From the NCBI GenBank assembly GCA_003712165.1, contig RHLH01000001.1:1-64000 (forward strand): DNA of 64,000 nucleotides, in the 5' to 3' direction. Below are positions 9,018-17,774 of this stretch, in pieces. This DNA comes from Phycisphaera sp. (GTDB lineage Bacteria > Planctomycetota > Phycisphaerae > Phycisphaerales > UBA1924). The notes below the pieces were generated by a model. It saw only the letters and a list, made by a program, of their open reading frames with translations. It did no database searches and was not told the origin of the DNA. Numbering within the stretch: the first letter of the stretch is position 1; each line of letters begins with the position of its first letter. A program made the translations under genes and the position numbers.

Positions 9018-10250
9018 ATGTACACCACACTGCTCGCCCTCGTGCTCGCCGCGACACAACCCGCGTACACCCCTTACCAGCCCGAGCTGTCCATCTCTCA
9101 GATCGAGGAACTCGACAAGGAAGGAGCGCTGCTCGACCCCGCGAGTTTCCAGAAGCCCGCGATCGACTGCCCCGACATCCTCGAACGCGTGGCCCGCACT
9201 CAGATCGGGTACCTCGAACGCGAATCGCACCGCTACCTCGTGCTGCCCAACGGTGACGCTATCAACGCTTACCGCGCAACTGCGCTCAGAGACACCGAGG
9301 ACCGGATGAGAGAACTCAGCTCGGTGTCGAGCCAGAGACTCGATCACGCGTACGAAGAGCTCGCGCCCCGAGGCGAACTTGCTGTGAGATACAAAGACGG
9401 CTCCATCAGCTACTTCCAGGAAGATATCGGCTCCGCAGAAGAAGGCGACATCGTCTACGAGTTCTCCAACCTCCCGCCCCTGTACGAGCTCCCGATTTCC
9501 CCGCAGACCGGCACGCTCGCGTGCTTCCCTATCCTCGGCTCCCGCGAAGAGTCTCCCGAAGTGCTCGACTTCGAAGTCACCGACCAGACCGACCACTGGC
9601 TCATCGGATACGTCACCCAAGACAACTCCACGATCTCACAGCGCATCGCCGTCCACCGCAGGGGAGCGAAGCTGAACCTGAACAGGCTCGACCGATCGTG
9701 TGTGCTCTGGCCTCTCGAGAGAACCGCAGAGAGCCGGCGCGAGTACTTTGACCGCGCCCCGCTCCCGCTCTACATCGCGCTCGATATCGAGAACATCCGC
9801 GCCACACCCCGCGAACTCGCGTGCGCCGCCGAGCAAGGACGCGTCACGCTCCGGAACCACATCCCCACATCAGAGCGGACCCGAAACGTCTCTAGAATCT
9901 CTGAATCAATGGAGGGCGTGCCGTTCACCACCCAGACCAGCCGGCGCAGCCCCTGGCTGCAGACCATCTCCTGGCGCAGCTCACCCGTCACGCTCCGCAT
10001 CACCGATTACGACACACACCAGAAGAAGCTTGCCGAGAGACTCTCTCGCACGACCGCCAACAATCGCGACCAACAGGAAGCGCCAGAAGCCCGGCACAAG
10101 CTCAGGCTCGCCGACGGCAGAGTTCTTACCGGTATATTGGGCACCACTCCCATTGAAGACGACATCAAATTCACGGTTGTCGTTGGAAACATCCAGCAAG
10201 AAATGACCTTCAACCGCCGCGATGTCCTGGCAATCGAGATGCTCGAATAA
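9018..10250 (+). CDS. Secreted protein of unknown function
   Basis: 410 residues from ATG 9018, nine bases after GGAGG; an in-frame TTG three codons earlier lies inside the hairpin and is less likely. A short signal peptide (MYTTLLALVLAATQP) is followed by a mostly hydrophilic chain with no family I recognise. The last ~50 residues (LADGRVLTGIL... to FNRRDVLAIEM) form a small beta-strand unit of the kind seen at the end of several planctomycete secreted proteins. Three Cys-containing segments lie in the middle. Translation may be controlled by the upstream hairpin. It is followed 33 bases later by a small membrane protein gene, possibly cotranscribed. Confidence 0.75.
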   Translation: MYTTLLALVLAATQPAYTPYQPELSISQIEELDKEGALLDPASFQKPAIDCPDILERVARTQIGYLERESHRYLVLPNGDAINAYRATALRDTEDRMRELSSVSSQRLDHAYEELAPRGELAVRYKDGSISYFQEDIGSAEEGDIVYEFSNLPPLYELPISPQTGTLACFPILGSREESPEVLDFEVTDQTDHWLIGYVTQDNSTISQRIAVHRRGAKLNLNRLDRSCVLWPLERTAESRREYFDRAPLPLYIALDIENIRATPRELACAAEQGRVTLRNHIPTSERTRNVSRISESMEGVPFTTQTSRRSPWLQTISWRSSPVTLRITDYDTHQKKLAERLSRTTANNRDQQEAPEARHKLRLADGRVLTGILGTTPIEDDIKFTVVVGNIQQEMTFNRRDVLAIEMLE

Positions 10251-10283
10251 AACCAACGGCCGCACCGGACCTACCCTTGGTCC

Positions 10284-10550
10284 ATGAACACCATCTATGA
10301 GTATCTGTTCCAGTACTACGGCACCGACTGGCTCGCCGTCATCTGTATGTGCACCTACCTCTGGCGTGTCGGCAACAAAAAACGAGACGCATTCGTCTGG
10401 GGCGCACTCAGCAGCGCCTTCTTCGTCGCGCTCAACATCATGATCGGCTCGCCGCCCGGCATCATCTTCAATGCCATCTTCATCCCGCTCTACGTCCGCG
10501 CGTTCGTCAAGTGGGCGACCCACAGCCCAGAGCAGCAGCAACCCGCGTAA
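10284..10550 (+). CDS. Small membrane protein, unknown
   Basis: 88 residues with two or three hydrophobic segments (about 14-26, 38-57 and 60-76) separated by a short basic loop (GNKKRD). No Shine-Dalgarno sequence is visible; instead a small GGACC/GGTCC inverted repeat (10267-10283) touches the ATG. The stop codon overlaps the A-run that forms the T tract of the terminator of the convergent transketolase gene. Function unknown. Confidence 0.65.
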   Translation: MNTIYEYLFQYYGTDWLAVICMCTYLWRVGNKKRDAFVWGALSSAFFVALNIMIGSPPGIIFNAIFIPLYVRAFVKWATHSPEQQQPA

Positions 10551-10584
10551 AAACAAATCGGCCCCCGCAGAACGCGAGGGCCGA
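10549..10584 (-). terminator. Intrinsic terminator of the transketolase gene
   Basis: TCGGCCC (10558-10564) pairs with GGGCCGA (10578-10584). On the minus strand the stem is followed by TTTGTTTTT. It lies 30 bases downstream of the transketolase stop. Confidence 0.85.
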
Positions 10585-10613
10585 GGGTGAAATACAAAAA
10601 CCCGATAGGCGCC

Positions 10614-12578
10614 TTACACGACCTGAAGCACTTCCATCGCGGCCTGCTTAATATGCTGCGCCGTCAGCCCGCACATCTCGAGCAACTCATCGGGCGTGCG
10701 TGCGCTCTTTGGGATATCACGAACGTGCAGCTGCTCAAGCTGGAACGCATCGCCAGCACGCACCATCGCGTCGGCGACCGCCGAACCCATCGACCCGCCG
10801 TAGTTGTCCTCAACGCTGATCACGTACCCGTTGTTCTGCGAGAGGATGTCCATCAGCTTGTCCTCATCGAACGGCAACGAGTACATATCAACAAGCGTCG
10901 CGCTCACACCCGCCTCGTCGAGCAGGTCTACCGCGCGGTTCGCCTCGTGCACCATGTAGCCCGATGCGCAGATCGCGATGTCCCGGCCCTCGGTCAGCAC
11001 CTCCATGCCGCCCAGGTTGAACGCCGTGTCATCCGAATAGATGAACTCGGTGTCCGGGCGAACCGTCCGCATGTAGCACGCGCCCTCGTACTCGGCCATC
11101 GCCTGCGTCAGCGCATAAGCCGCGTACGCATCCGAAGGCTGGAGCACGTAGCACGCCGGGTTGCCCTGCTGGTTCTTCGCCGTCGCAAACGAGCGGAACC
11201 ACGCGACGTCAGGAAGCGACATCTGGCTCGGGCCGTCGGCAGCGAGCGTCACGCCTGAGTGTGAGCCAACGAATTTCACGTTGGCGCCGGAGTAGATCGC
11301 CATCTCGATCTGGTCGTACGCGCGAGTCAGGAACTTACTGAAGCTCGACACGAACGGGATCTTCCCGGCGCTGGCCATGCCCGCAGCCATAGACACCATG
11401 TTCTGCTCGGCGATCTTGCACTCAACAAACCGATCCGCAAGATCAGAGTCCTTGGCAAACATCTCGGCGAACGTCGAGTTCTTCACATCCGCGTCGAGCA
11501 CAACAACCTGTTTGCCCGCATGCCCAAGGGCACGAAGCGCTACGCCGTACGCCTTGCGGGTCGCGAGCTTGCCGGTGTGCAGCAGGCTCTCCATATCGTA
11601 CTGGCGCATCGACTCGGTAAACCCGGGCAGATCCTCAAGCTCGCCCGGGCCCGCCGGCGCCTGCGCCGGGGGCTGGATCTCGAACCCGTCGGTCGAGCTC
11701 AGCGAACTCGTCAGCTCGAGGCGCTTCTCGTCGATCTCGGCCAGCGCCCTGTCGAGCGCATCGCCGGTCGGGGGCTTGCCGTGCCAGCCGCCGCCCTGGA
11801 TCGACGGTGCGCCCCAACCCTTGACCGTCTTGGCGACGATCGCCATCGGTGCGCCGTTGCCTGTCGAACGCTCAGCGAACGCGTCGAGTGCCTTGATGAT
11901 CTGCTCCGGCGCGTGGCCGTCGATCGTCGTGACGTCGAACCCGTACGCCGTCAGCTTCTCGGCAAGCTTCTCGGGCGACTGCTGGTGGCTCACCCGGTCG
12001 GCCTGCCCGAACTCGTTGCAGTTGAAGATCGGGAGCACGTTCGTCAGGCCGCGCTCAACGATCGTGTCCATCGCCTCAGCGATCTGGCCCTCGCGGGCCT
12101 CACCATCGCCGATGATGCAATACACACGCTTATCGATCTCGTCCATCCGCGCCGCTTCCGCAACGCCCGCTGCGATAGAGAGCCCCTGGCCCAGCGAACC
12201 GGTCGCCGCGTCGAAGAACGGGAAGCCCTCCTGCGGGTTCGGGTGACCGTCCAGGGGCGAGCTGCCCTCGCGGAGCGTCATCGCGTCGTCAACCGTCAGC
12301 TTCCGCTGCTCACCGTTCTGGTTCACAACCACCCCAAGCTTGCAGGCCGCGGCGTACACGATCGGGACCGCGTGCCCCTCGCTCAGCACAAGCCTGTCGC
12401 TCGTCGGGTAATCCGGGTAGTCCGGGCTCCACCGCATCGACTTGAACATCAGCACCGTGACGATCTGGCCGAGGCTCAGAGCCGTCGTCGGGTGGCCGCT
12501 CCCCGCTGCCGCACACATCTCAAGTGACATCCGGTCGAGTTCAATCGCCTGCGCATGAACCGCTGCTTCAAGTGACAT
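10614..12578 (-). CDS. tkt: Transketolase
   Basis: 654 residues from ATG 12578, with AGAGGAAGG upstream. Transfers two-carbon ketol units between sugar phosphates in the pentose phosphate pathway, using thiamine diphosphate in the cytoplasm. The N-terminal TPP domain shows SGHPTTALS, the substrate-contacting SEGHAVPIVYA, and the TPP motif GDGEAREGQIAEA with NCN about 30 residues later. The central pyrimidine-binding domain (about 340-500) contains the EQNMVSMAAG segment with the conserved catalytic Glu. The C-terminal regulatory domain follows. All three domains are in one chain. It is monocistronic with its own terminator. Confidence 0.93.
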   Translation of the reverse strand: MSLEAAVHAQAIELDRMSLEMCAAAGSGHPTTALSLGQIVTVLMFKSMRWSPDYPDYPTSDRLVLSEGHAVPIVYAAACKLGVVVNQNGEQRKLTVDDAMTLREGSSPLDGHPNPQEGFPFFDAATGSLGQGLSIAAGVAEAARMDEIDKRVYCIIGDGEAREGQIAEAMDTIVERGLTNVLPIFNCNEFGQADRVSHQQSPEKLAEKLTAYGFDVTTIDGHAPEQIIKALDAFAERSTGNGAPMAIVAKTVKGWGAPSIQGGGWHGKPPTGDALDRALAEIDEKRLELTSSLSSTDGFEIQPPAQAPAGPGELEDLPGFTESMRQYDMESLLHTGKLATRKAYGVALRALGHAGKQVVVLDADVKNSTFAEMFAKDSDLADRFVECKIAEQNMVSMAAGMASAGKIPFVSSFSKFLTRAYDQIEMAIYSGANVKFVGSHSGVTLAADGPSQMSLPDVAWFRSFATAKNQQGNPACYVLQPSDAYAAYALTQAMAEYEGACYMRTVRPDTEFIYSDDTAFNLGGMEVLTEGRDIAICASGYMVHEANRAVDLLDEAGVSATLVDMYSLPFDEDKLMDILSQNNGYVISVEDNYGGSMGSAVADAMVRAGDAFQLEQLHVRDIPKSARTPDELLEMCGLTAQHIKQAAMEVLQVV

Positions 12579-12966
12579 CGCCGAACCTTCCTCTCTAATA
12601 ACCGAGCCGCGGCACCATCCGCCCACCCGGGTTCACCCTGCACCAAAAGCCAACCGCACCCCTCGTCCCGGCCCCGCCAGGAGCCCCACGAGAGGTGCTA
12701 CAGCCAAAGCCGTCAACAGTGATGAAATCGACCACGCCCCGCCGCGAATTGCCAACCACAACAAGCCTGGCCCGCGGCTCCACCGGAGTATCACGCCCAG
12801 CCCAGCCCCGGGCAAGCCGGAGACCCCCAACCCACACCATTTCCCCAGCAAATTCCGGGCTCACACCCAAATCTTCCCGCACACACCATCAAGGGGTACA
12901 CTTCCCCCAGAACCACGACGGGTTCCGATGGGCCCGCCGCTGTATCTCTTTCCGGGGAAAGATCCT
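12579..12966 (+). other. Divergent intergenic region between transketolase and dnaN
   Basis: 388 bases between divergently transcribed genes. It must hold the promoters of both, but no clear -35/-10 pair, DnaA box or conserved RNA is visible. Composition is G+C-rich, with C-rich runs on the plus strand. Confidence 0.4.
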
Positions 12967-14151
12967 ATGAAAGTCGTTTGCGATCGGAACGCGCTCTTTG
13001 AAGCCGTCAGCGTCGTCTCGGGCGTCGTCAATACACGCTCCCCAAAGCCACAGCTCGCGTGCATCAAGCTCACAGCCGAAGGCGACTCCGGAGCCGGGTC
13101 TCTCCTGCTCGAAGCAACCGACGGCGAGGCCTCCGTCCGCATCTCAACCATGTCTGTCCAGGTCGAAGAAGCAGGCGACACCCTTGTCCCAGCCGACAAG
13201 CTCCGACAGATCGTCGGGGCCGAGGACAACGAGCCAACCCTCACCATCGAAACCGACGGCGACACCTGCCACATCAAGGGCGCCGACGCCCATTTCACCG
13301 TCTACGGCTACCCGGCCAAGGAATTCCCCGAACTCCCCTCCTTCGCCGACATCGCCTCAGGCAAAACGGGACCCAAGCCCAAGGACGTCTTCACCGCCCA
13401 ATCGGGTGTCATCTCAAGCCTCATCAACAAGTCCATCTTTGCCGCCGCACGCGAAAACACCCGCTACGCCATCAACGGCGTCCTCATGAAGCGCGACGGC
13501 AAGAAGCTCGAGATGGTCGCCACCGACGGCCGCCGACTCGCACTCTGCAGAGGCTCCGTCCCAGGCGGCAACAACGACGGCCCCCCCGCAAGCTGCATCA
13601 TCCCCTCCAAGGCACTCAACCTCATCCAGAAGCTCGCCGACGACCCCGAAGAATCGATCACCATCGCCGTCACCGAGACCCAGGCCGTCTTCGCGATCGG
13701 AGGCTCCGAGTCCGACGGCGAGGGCGCCCGCGCCACGCTCGCAACGAGCCTCGTCGAGGGCACCTTCCCCCCCTACGAAGACGTCATCCCGAGCGACCAG
13801 GACAAGAAGGCCACCTTCGACAAGTCCGTCCTAGGCTCTGCCGTCAAGCGAGCCGCCCTGCTCACCAACGAAGAGTCCCGCGGCGTCCGCATGAGCTTCA
13901 ACGGCAGCTCCAAGCAGCTCGAACTCGCAAGCCGCGCACCAGAGGTCGGCGAAGCAACCATCAACGTCGACATGCCCAGCTACGACGGCGACGACGTCGA
14001 GATCGGCTTCAACCCCCAGTTCATCGCCGAAGCCCTCCGCGTCGTCCCCGAGCAGGACATCATCATCGAGCTCAAGTCCACCAACAAACCGGGCCTGCTC
14101 AAAGCGGGAAGCGACTTCCTCTACGTCGTGATGCCTGTCAATCTGCAGTGA
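12967..14151 (+). CDS. dnaN: DNA polymerase III beta subunit (sliding clamp)
   Basis: 394 residues from ATG 12967, the position that gives the usual MKVxCDRxAL start; the frame continues 13 codons upstream. The product forms the dimeric ring that tethers the replicative polymerase to DNA. Three repeated clamp folds can be followed: N-terminal with LEATDGEASVRIS, middle with RYAINGVLMKRDGKKLEMVATDGRRLAL (conserved TDGRRLA), and C-terminal ending FLYVVMPVNLQ. Length is slightly above the usual ~370. In many bacteria dnaN directly follows dnaA; here dnaA is about 20 kb away on the other strand. Confidence 0.95.
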   Translation: MKVVCDRNALFEAVSVVSGVVNTRSPKPQLACIKLTAEGDSGAGSLLLEATDGEASVRISTMSVQVEEAGDTLVPADKLRQIVGAEDNEPTLTIETDGDTCHIKGADAHFTVYGYPAKEFPELPSFADIASGKTGPKPKDVFTAQSGVISSLINKSIFAAARENTRYAINGVLMKRDGKKLEMVATDGRRLALCRGSVPGGNNDGPPASCIIPSKALNLIQKLADDPEESITIAVTETQAVFAIGGSESDGEGARATLATSLVEGTFPPYEDVIPSDQDKKATFDKSVLGSAVKRAALLTNEESRGVRMSFNGSSKQLELASRAPEVGEATINVDMPSYDGDDVEIGFNPQFIAEALRVVPEQDIIIELKSTNKPGLLKAGSDFLYVVMPVNLQ

Positions 14152-14232
14152 CGCAACCGACCGCCTCAAGAAGCCAAGGCCTTCGCAAACAATCCGAACC
14201 GCCAGCCCTCTCAATCCGTCATACTAAACGAC

Positions 14233-14964
14233 GTGATCAAGACGCTGCGCACACCCACGGTCTTCGTGTTGCTCACCATCGTGCTGGGTGGGTGGTTGTT
14301 AAGTCACAAGGTGAACTCAATCTTCTACGCTTGGAGATTCGATGACCAATACTGGGCGAATCGCCACGTGCACCGGCCTTTCTACCATTTGATCAATGGA
14401 AGAAACCCACTCAGGAGCACTAGCGGCTTGCGCATTCACAGTGACGGTCTTGCCCCACATAAAATAGCAATCAGAGATGCTTCTGGACTCCGAGTTGTGG
14501 ACACGTCTCTGCTTCAAAGCCCTGGCTTTGTTGAGTCTGTAGAGGCAGCCGGCTTTCTGGATTTTCACGCGCGAATCGACGAATTCGGACTGCTCGCTTC
14601 TATGCTAATTAAACAGACATACTCACAGCGAGTGCTCCCCTACAGCGATGTCCCGATGCTCACAGTCGAGGAAGCCTGTCACGCATTCAACACGCAGAAT
14701 CCACCGAACAACAGCGGCTTATACGACCCAATCCCAAAGGTGCAGTGGACTCCCTGGTATCCAGCGATCATCCACGACTTCCTCTTCCTCCTCACACTCA
14801 TCGCCTACCTCATCTCCCTCACCGCAATCCCCCGCTGGACAATCTGGAAGCGCCTCACACCTGCTCAGCGCCGGCGAGCCAAAAGCCAATGCCCCGCGTG
14901 CGCCTACGAACTCAAGGGCCTGAGCACAACAACCTGCCCCGAATGCGGCAACACAATCAACTAG
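14233..14964 (+). CDS. Membrane protein with C-terminal zinc ribbon, unknown function
   Basis: 243 residues from a GTG. It has a transmembrane segment near residues 8-26, a ~150-residue extracytoplasmic region, a second hydrophobic stretch (about 176-200), and a C-terminal zinc ribbon CPAC...CPEC (two CxxC pairs 16 residues apart). The next gene has the same plan. It is one of seven proteins in this window that combine membrane segments with this ribbon; the family looks typical of planctomycetes. Function unknown. No clear ribosome site precedes the start. Confidence 0.7.
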   Translation: MIKTLRTPTVFVLLTIVLGGWLLSHKVNSIFYAWRFDDQYWANRHVHRPFYHLINGRNPLRSTSGLRIHSDGLAPHKIAIRDASGLRVVDTSLLQSPGFVESVEAAGFLDFHARIDEFGLLASMLIKQTYSQRVLPYSDVPMLTVEEACHAFNTQNPPNNSGLYDPIPKVQWTPWYPAIIHDFLFLLTLIAYLISLTAIPRWTIWKRLTPAQRRRAKSQCPACAYELKGLSTTTCPECGNTIN

Positions 14965-14986
14965 CTGAACGTATCTTGTTGGTGTG

Positions 14987-15733
14987 ATGCGCCTGCTTTT
15001 CCATCCGATTTTGCGATGGTTGATTCCGCCGGCGGCCATTCTCTTTATTGTCATCGGAACAATCAATACTGACCGCCCTCGTCGCGGCTTGATCATGTCA
15101 GTTGCCGCGCCGGTTGTTAGGGCCAACCCAAGGATGTACGACTGGTTCGGCAGCGAACACATTCTCTTTTATGTCGACGTGGACCAAACTTTGCAAGCAG
15201 CAAAAATTGAAAGCGGATTCGCTAGCTCAGCTCTTAACTGGAACACCGTGGTCGCGGTGTTCACGATGCATAACGGCCGCGAACGTCGATTCGGCTTGTT
15301 CTACTCGCCGATCGTGATGAAGTCGTATGGAACAAAGCTGCAATGGGTCTCCAAGGGCGAGTATGCGGCCGAAGACCTAGAGAACACAATCTCGAAGTAC
15401 AGGCAAGTATGGACATCACCCGAAACCGCTACCGCTCACGAGGCCACCCTTTTCAATCGTTCTGAACTGGACCTCACTTCGGTAATCACATCAAATCCAG
15501 CAATTACCTCGAAACCAAATAAGGTGCTAATCATTGATCCGATACACTTGCTCGGAGAGCTGTGGTTTCTTCTGTTACTCCCTAGGTGGCTCTTCACACT
15601 CATCTATGCCCGCAAACTCTGGCCAAAGCACGACAGCTCTCGCTGCCCAGCCTGCAACTACCCCACACTGAACCTCCCCACGTCAACCTGCCCCGAATGC
15701 GGCACCGCCCTACCCTCCCCTCGTGAACCCTGA
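14987..15733 (+). CDS. Membrane protein with C-terminal zinc ribbon, paralogue of the upstream gene
   Basis: 248 residues from ATG 14987; a GTG immediately before it is also possible. Same layout as the preceding gene: N-terminal membrane segment (about 10-26), an external domain, a membrane segment near 185-205, and a terminal zinc ribbon CPAC...CPEC. The 22-bp gap to the upstream gene and the 11-base overlap with gatA suggest cotranscription. Sequence identity outside the ribbon is low. Base composition is somewhat more AT-rich than that of gatA. Confidence 0.7.
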   Translation: MRLLFHPILRWLIPPAAILFIVIGTINTDRPRRGLIMSVAAPVVRANPRMYDWFGSEHILFYVDVDQTLQAAKIESGFASSALNWNTVVAVFTMHNGRERRFGLFYSPIVMKSYGTKLQWVSKGEYAAEDLENTISKYRQVWTSPETATAHEATLFNRSELDLTSVITSNPAITSKPNKVLIIDPIHLLGELWFLLLLPRWLFTLIYARKLWPKHDSSRCPACNYPTLNLPTSTCPECGTALPSPREP

Positions 15734-17219
15734 ATCCCAATCCATCCCCTCTATCCGCTCCGCTCTCACCTCGGGCGAAACAACCGCCGAGGCCCTGACG
15801 CGCGAAACCCTCGACCGCATCGAAGCCAACGACTGCAACATCAACGCCTTCATCAGCCTCTGCGCCGACCGCGCCCTGGACAGAGCCCGCCAGATCGACA
15901 AGCGCATCGCCGCGGGTGAACCCCCCGAGGCGATCGGCCCCCTCGCGGGCGTGCCCGTGGCGCTCAAGGACAACATCTGCACCGACTTCGGCGCCACCAC
16001 CTGCGCCTCGAAGTACCTCGAACAGTTCGAATCCCCCTACAGCGCAACCGCAACACAGCGGCTCGAAGAAGCCGGCGCGGTCATCGTGGGCAAGGCCAAC
16101 CTCGACGAATTCGCCATGGGCTCGACTGGGGAGTTCTCCGCCAGCACGCCGACACACAACCCGTGGGACACCTCCCGCGTCCCGGGCGGCTCGTCGTCGG
16201 GGTCCGCCGCCGCCGTCAGCGCAGGGTTCGTCCCCGTCGCGCTGGGCTCCGACACCGGGGGCTCTGTCAGGCTCCCCGCCTCTATGTGCGGCATCGTCGG
16301 GTTCAAACCAACCTACGGCCGGATCTCTCGCTCAGGACTCGTCGCCTACGCGTCAAGCCTCGATCAGATCGGCACGCTCTCAAGATCCGTTGCCGACACC
16401 GCAGCGGTCTACCAGTCCATCGCGGGCCCCGACACTAACGACTCGACCTGCATCGATCTGCCTACGGGCGATGTGCTCGCCGACCTCGACAAGCCGCTCG
16501 AAGGCCTCAAGATCGCCGTCCCCGACCAGGCCCGCTCCGATGTCATCGACCCCGCAACCCGCCTCGTGTTCGGCATGTCATGCAAGGTCCTCGCGGACAT
16601 GGGCGCAGAACTCATCGACGTCGATCTCGCGCACGCCGAACTCGCGATCGCCGCGTACTACACCATCGCAACCGCTGAAGCCTCGTCAAACCTCGCCCGG
16701 TACGACGGCGTCCGCTACGGCTACCGCGCCCAGTTCGCCGACACCGACAACCTCGAAACCCTCTACACCAAATCGCGCACCGAAGCACTGGGCCCCGAAG
16801 TCCAGCGCCGCATCATGCTGGGCACACACGTCCTCCGCGCCGGTTATGCAGACGAGCTCTACATCAACGCGCAGCGTGTCCGAAGACTCGTCAAATCAGA
16901 CTACGACGCCATCTTCAAAGTCATCGGGGCGCATGCTGTCGCAACACCCACCGCCCTCGGACCCGCGTGGCGCATCGGTGAGAAACAAGACGACCCGACC
17001 GAGGTCTACCAGCAGGACATCATGACCGTCGGCGCCAATCTCGCAGGTCTCCCCGCGATCTCGGTCCCGGCGGGCTTCGTCCCCGCGGGCGATCACTCGC
17101 TCCCGGTCGGCATCCAGTTCGTCGGAGATGCGCTCAGCGAATCGGTCCTGCTCCGCGTCGCGCACCAATTCGAACAGAACGCCGGCATGTCAGGAAGAGT
17201 CGCGCCGATCACCGGCTGA
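15723..17219 (+). CDS. gatA: Asp-tRNA(Asn)/Glu-tRNA(Gln) amidotransferase subunit A
   Basis: 498 residues from a GTG that overlaps the previous gene. The GatA subunit releases ammonia from glutamine and passes it to GatB, which amidates misacylated Glu-tRNA(Gln) or Asp-tRNA(Asn). The amidase-signature triad is visible: Lys82 in VALKDN, the Ser cluster at 157-159 in GGSSSGSAAAV, and nucleophile Ser181 in GSDTGGSVRLPAS. The conserved GFKPTYGRISRSGL follows. gatC is present 23 kb away at 40.2 kb and gatB is not in the window, so the three subunits are not in one operon. Confidence 0.95.
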   Translation: MNPESQSIPSIRSALTSGETTAEALTRETLDRIEANDCNINAFISLCADRALDRARQIDKRIAAGEPPEAIGPLAGVPVALKDNICTDFGATTCASKYLEQFESPYSATATQRLEEAGAVIVGKANLDEFAMGSTGEFSASTPTHNPWDTSRVPGGSSSGSAAAVSAGFVPVALGSDTGGSVRLPASMCGIVGFKPTYGRISRSGLVAYASSLDQIGTLSRSVADTAAVYQSIAGPDTNDSTCIDLPTGDVLADLDKPLEGLKIAVPDQARSDVIDPATRLVFGMSCKVLADMGAELIDVDLAHAELAIAAYYTIATAEASSNLARYDGVRYGYRAQFADTDNLETLYTKSRTEALGPEVQRRIMLGTHVLRAGYADELYINAQRVRRLVKSDYDAIFKVIGAHAVATPTALGPAWRIGEKQDDPTEVYQQDIMTVGANLAGLPAISVPAGFVPAGDHSLPVGIQFVGDALSESVLLRVAHQFEQNAGMSGRVAPITG

Positions 17220-17562
17220 ATGACTCCGATTCCTTCGCATCCCGGCCGGGCTTGGCCTCCACGTGAGAAGCACGAACCTGCCTGCCGCCCGTGTGTCCAA
17301 CCGCCACAACTTTGCGTTGGCGCTCAGCCGCGCCCCCAACCCGCTTCCGTACGCTCCGGTCCCACGCCCACGCCCAGACCGTCATCGCGGGAAAAACCAA
17401 GAGCACAAAGATCCCAACCAGAGCAGCCGTCGGCGTCAGACCGGACCCCGTCGTTCCGAACGCCGCGTAAACGAGCGCCAGGGCAGCAACCGTGCTGAGC
17501 ACCGCCAGAATCGCGAACACGACCCGCCGAGCCTTGAGCAACAACATCAGCCTCGGGTCCAC
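17209..17562 (-). CDS. Small two-helix membrane protein, unknown
   Basis: 117 residues from the GTG at 17562, preceded by AGAGGCGG; a TTG nine codons upstream and an ATG five codons further in are alternatives. Two hydrophobic segments (about 12-33 and 46-66) are followed by a basic tail (SVRKRVGG...). It overlaps the end of gatA by 11 bases in the convergent direction. No family is recognised. Confidence 0.5.
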   Translation of the reverse strand: MDPRLMLLLKARRVVFAILAVLSTVAALALVYAAFGTTGSGLTPTAALVGIFVLLVFPAMTVWAWAWDRSVRKRVGGAAERQRKVVAVGHTGGRQVRASHVEAKPGRDAKESESFSR

Positions 17563-17774
17563 TGCTACGAATCCGCCTCTCTGCTTCAAAACAAGCCACT
17601 GCTTCGGGTGCGACTCTAGCCCGTTGAACCCGGGGCTTTCCCTATCAACAGGACGACTTCATCACCCACATAGTTGACCCAAAATGGCAGCAAATACCCT
17701 GTTGTGGGGTGGTTGGCGAGCCCCTGCCTTGATTGTGCCTCACCCTCTGCGCGGCTATCGTCCGCACCTGACAC

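Noticed and set aside
13059..14345. A 428-codon frame overlapping dnaN
   Set aside because: Arg/His-rich product with no motif; dnaN is unambiguous in the other frame.
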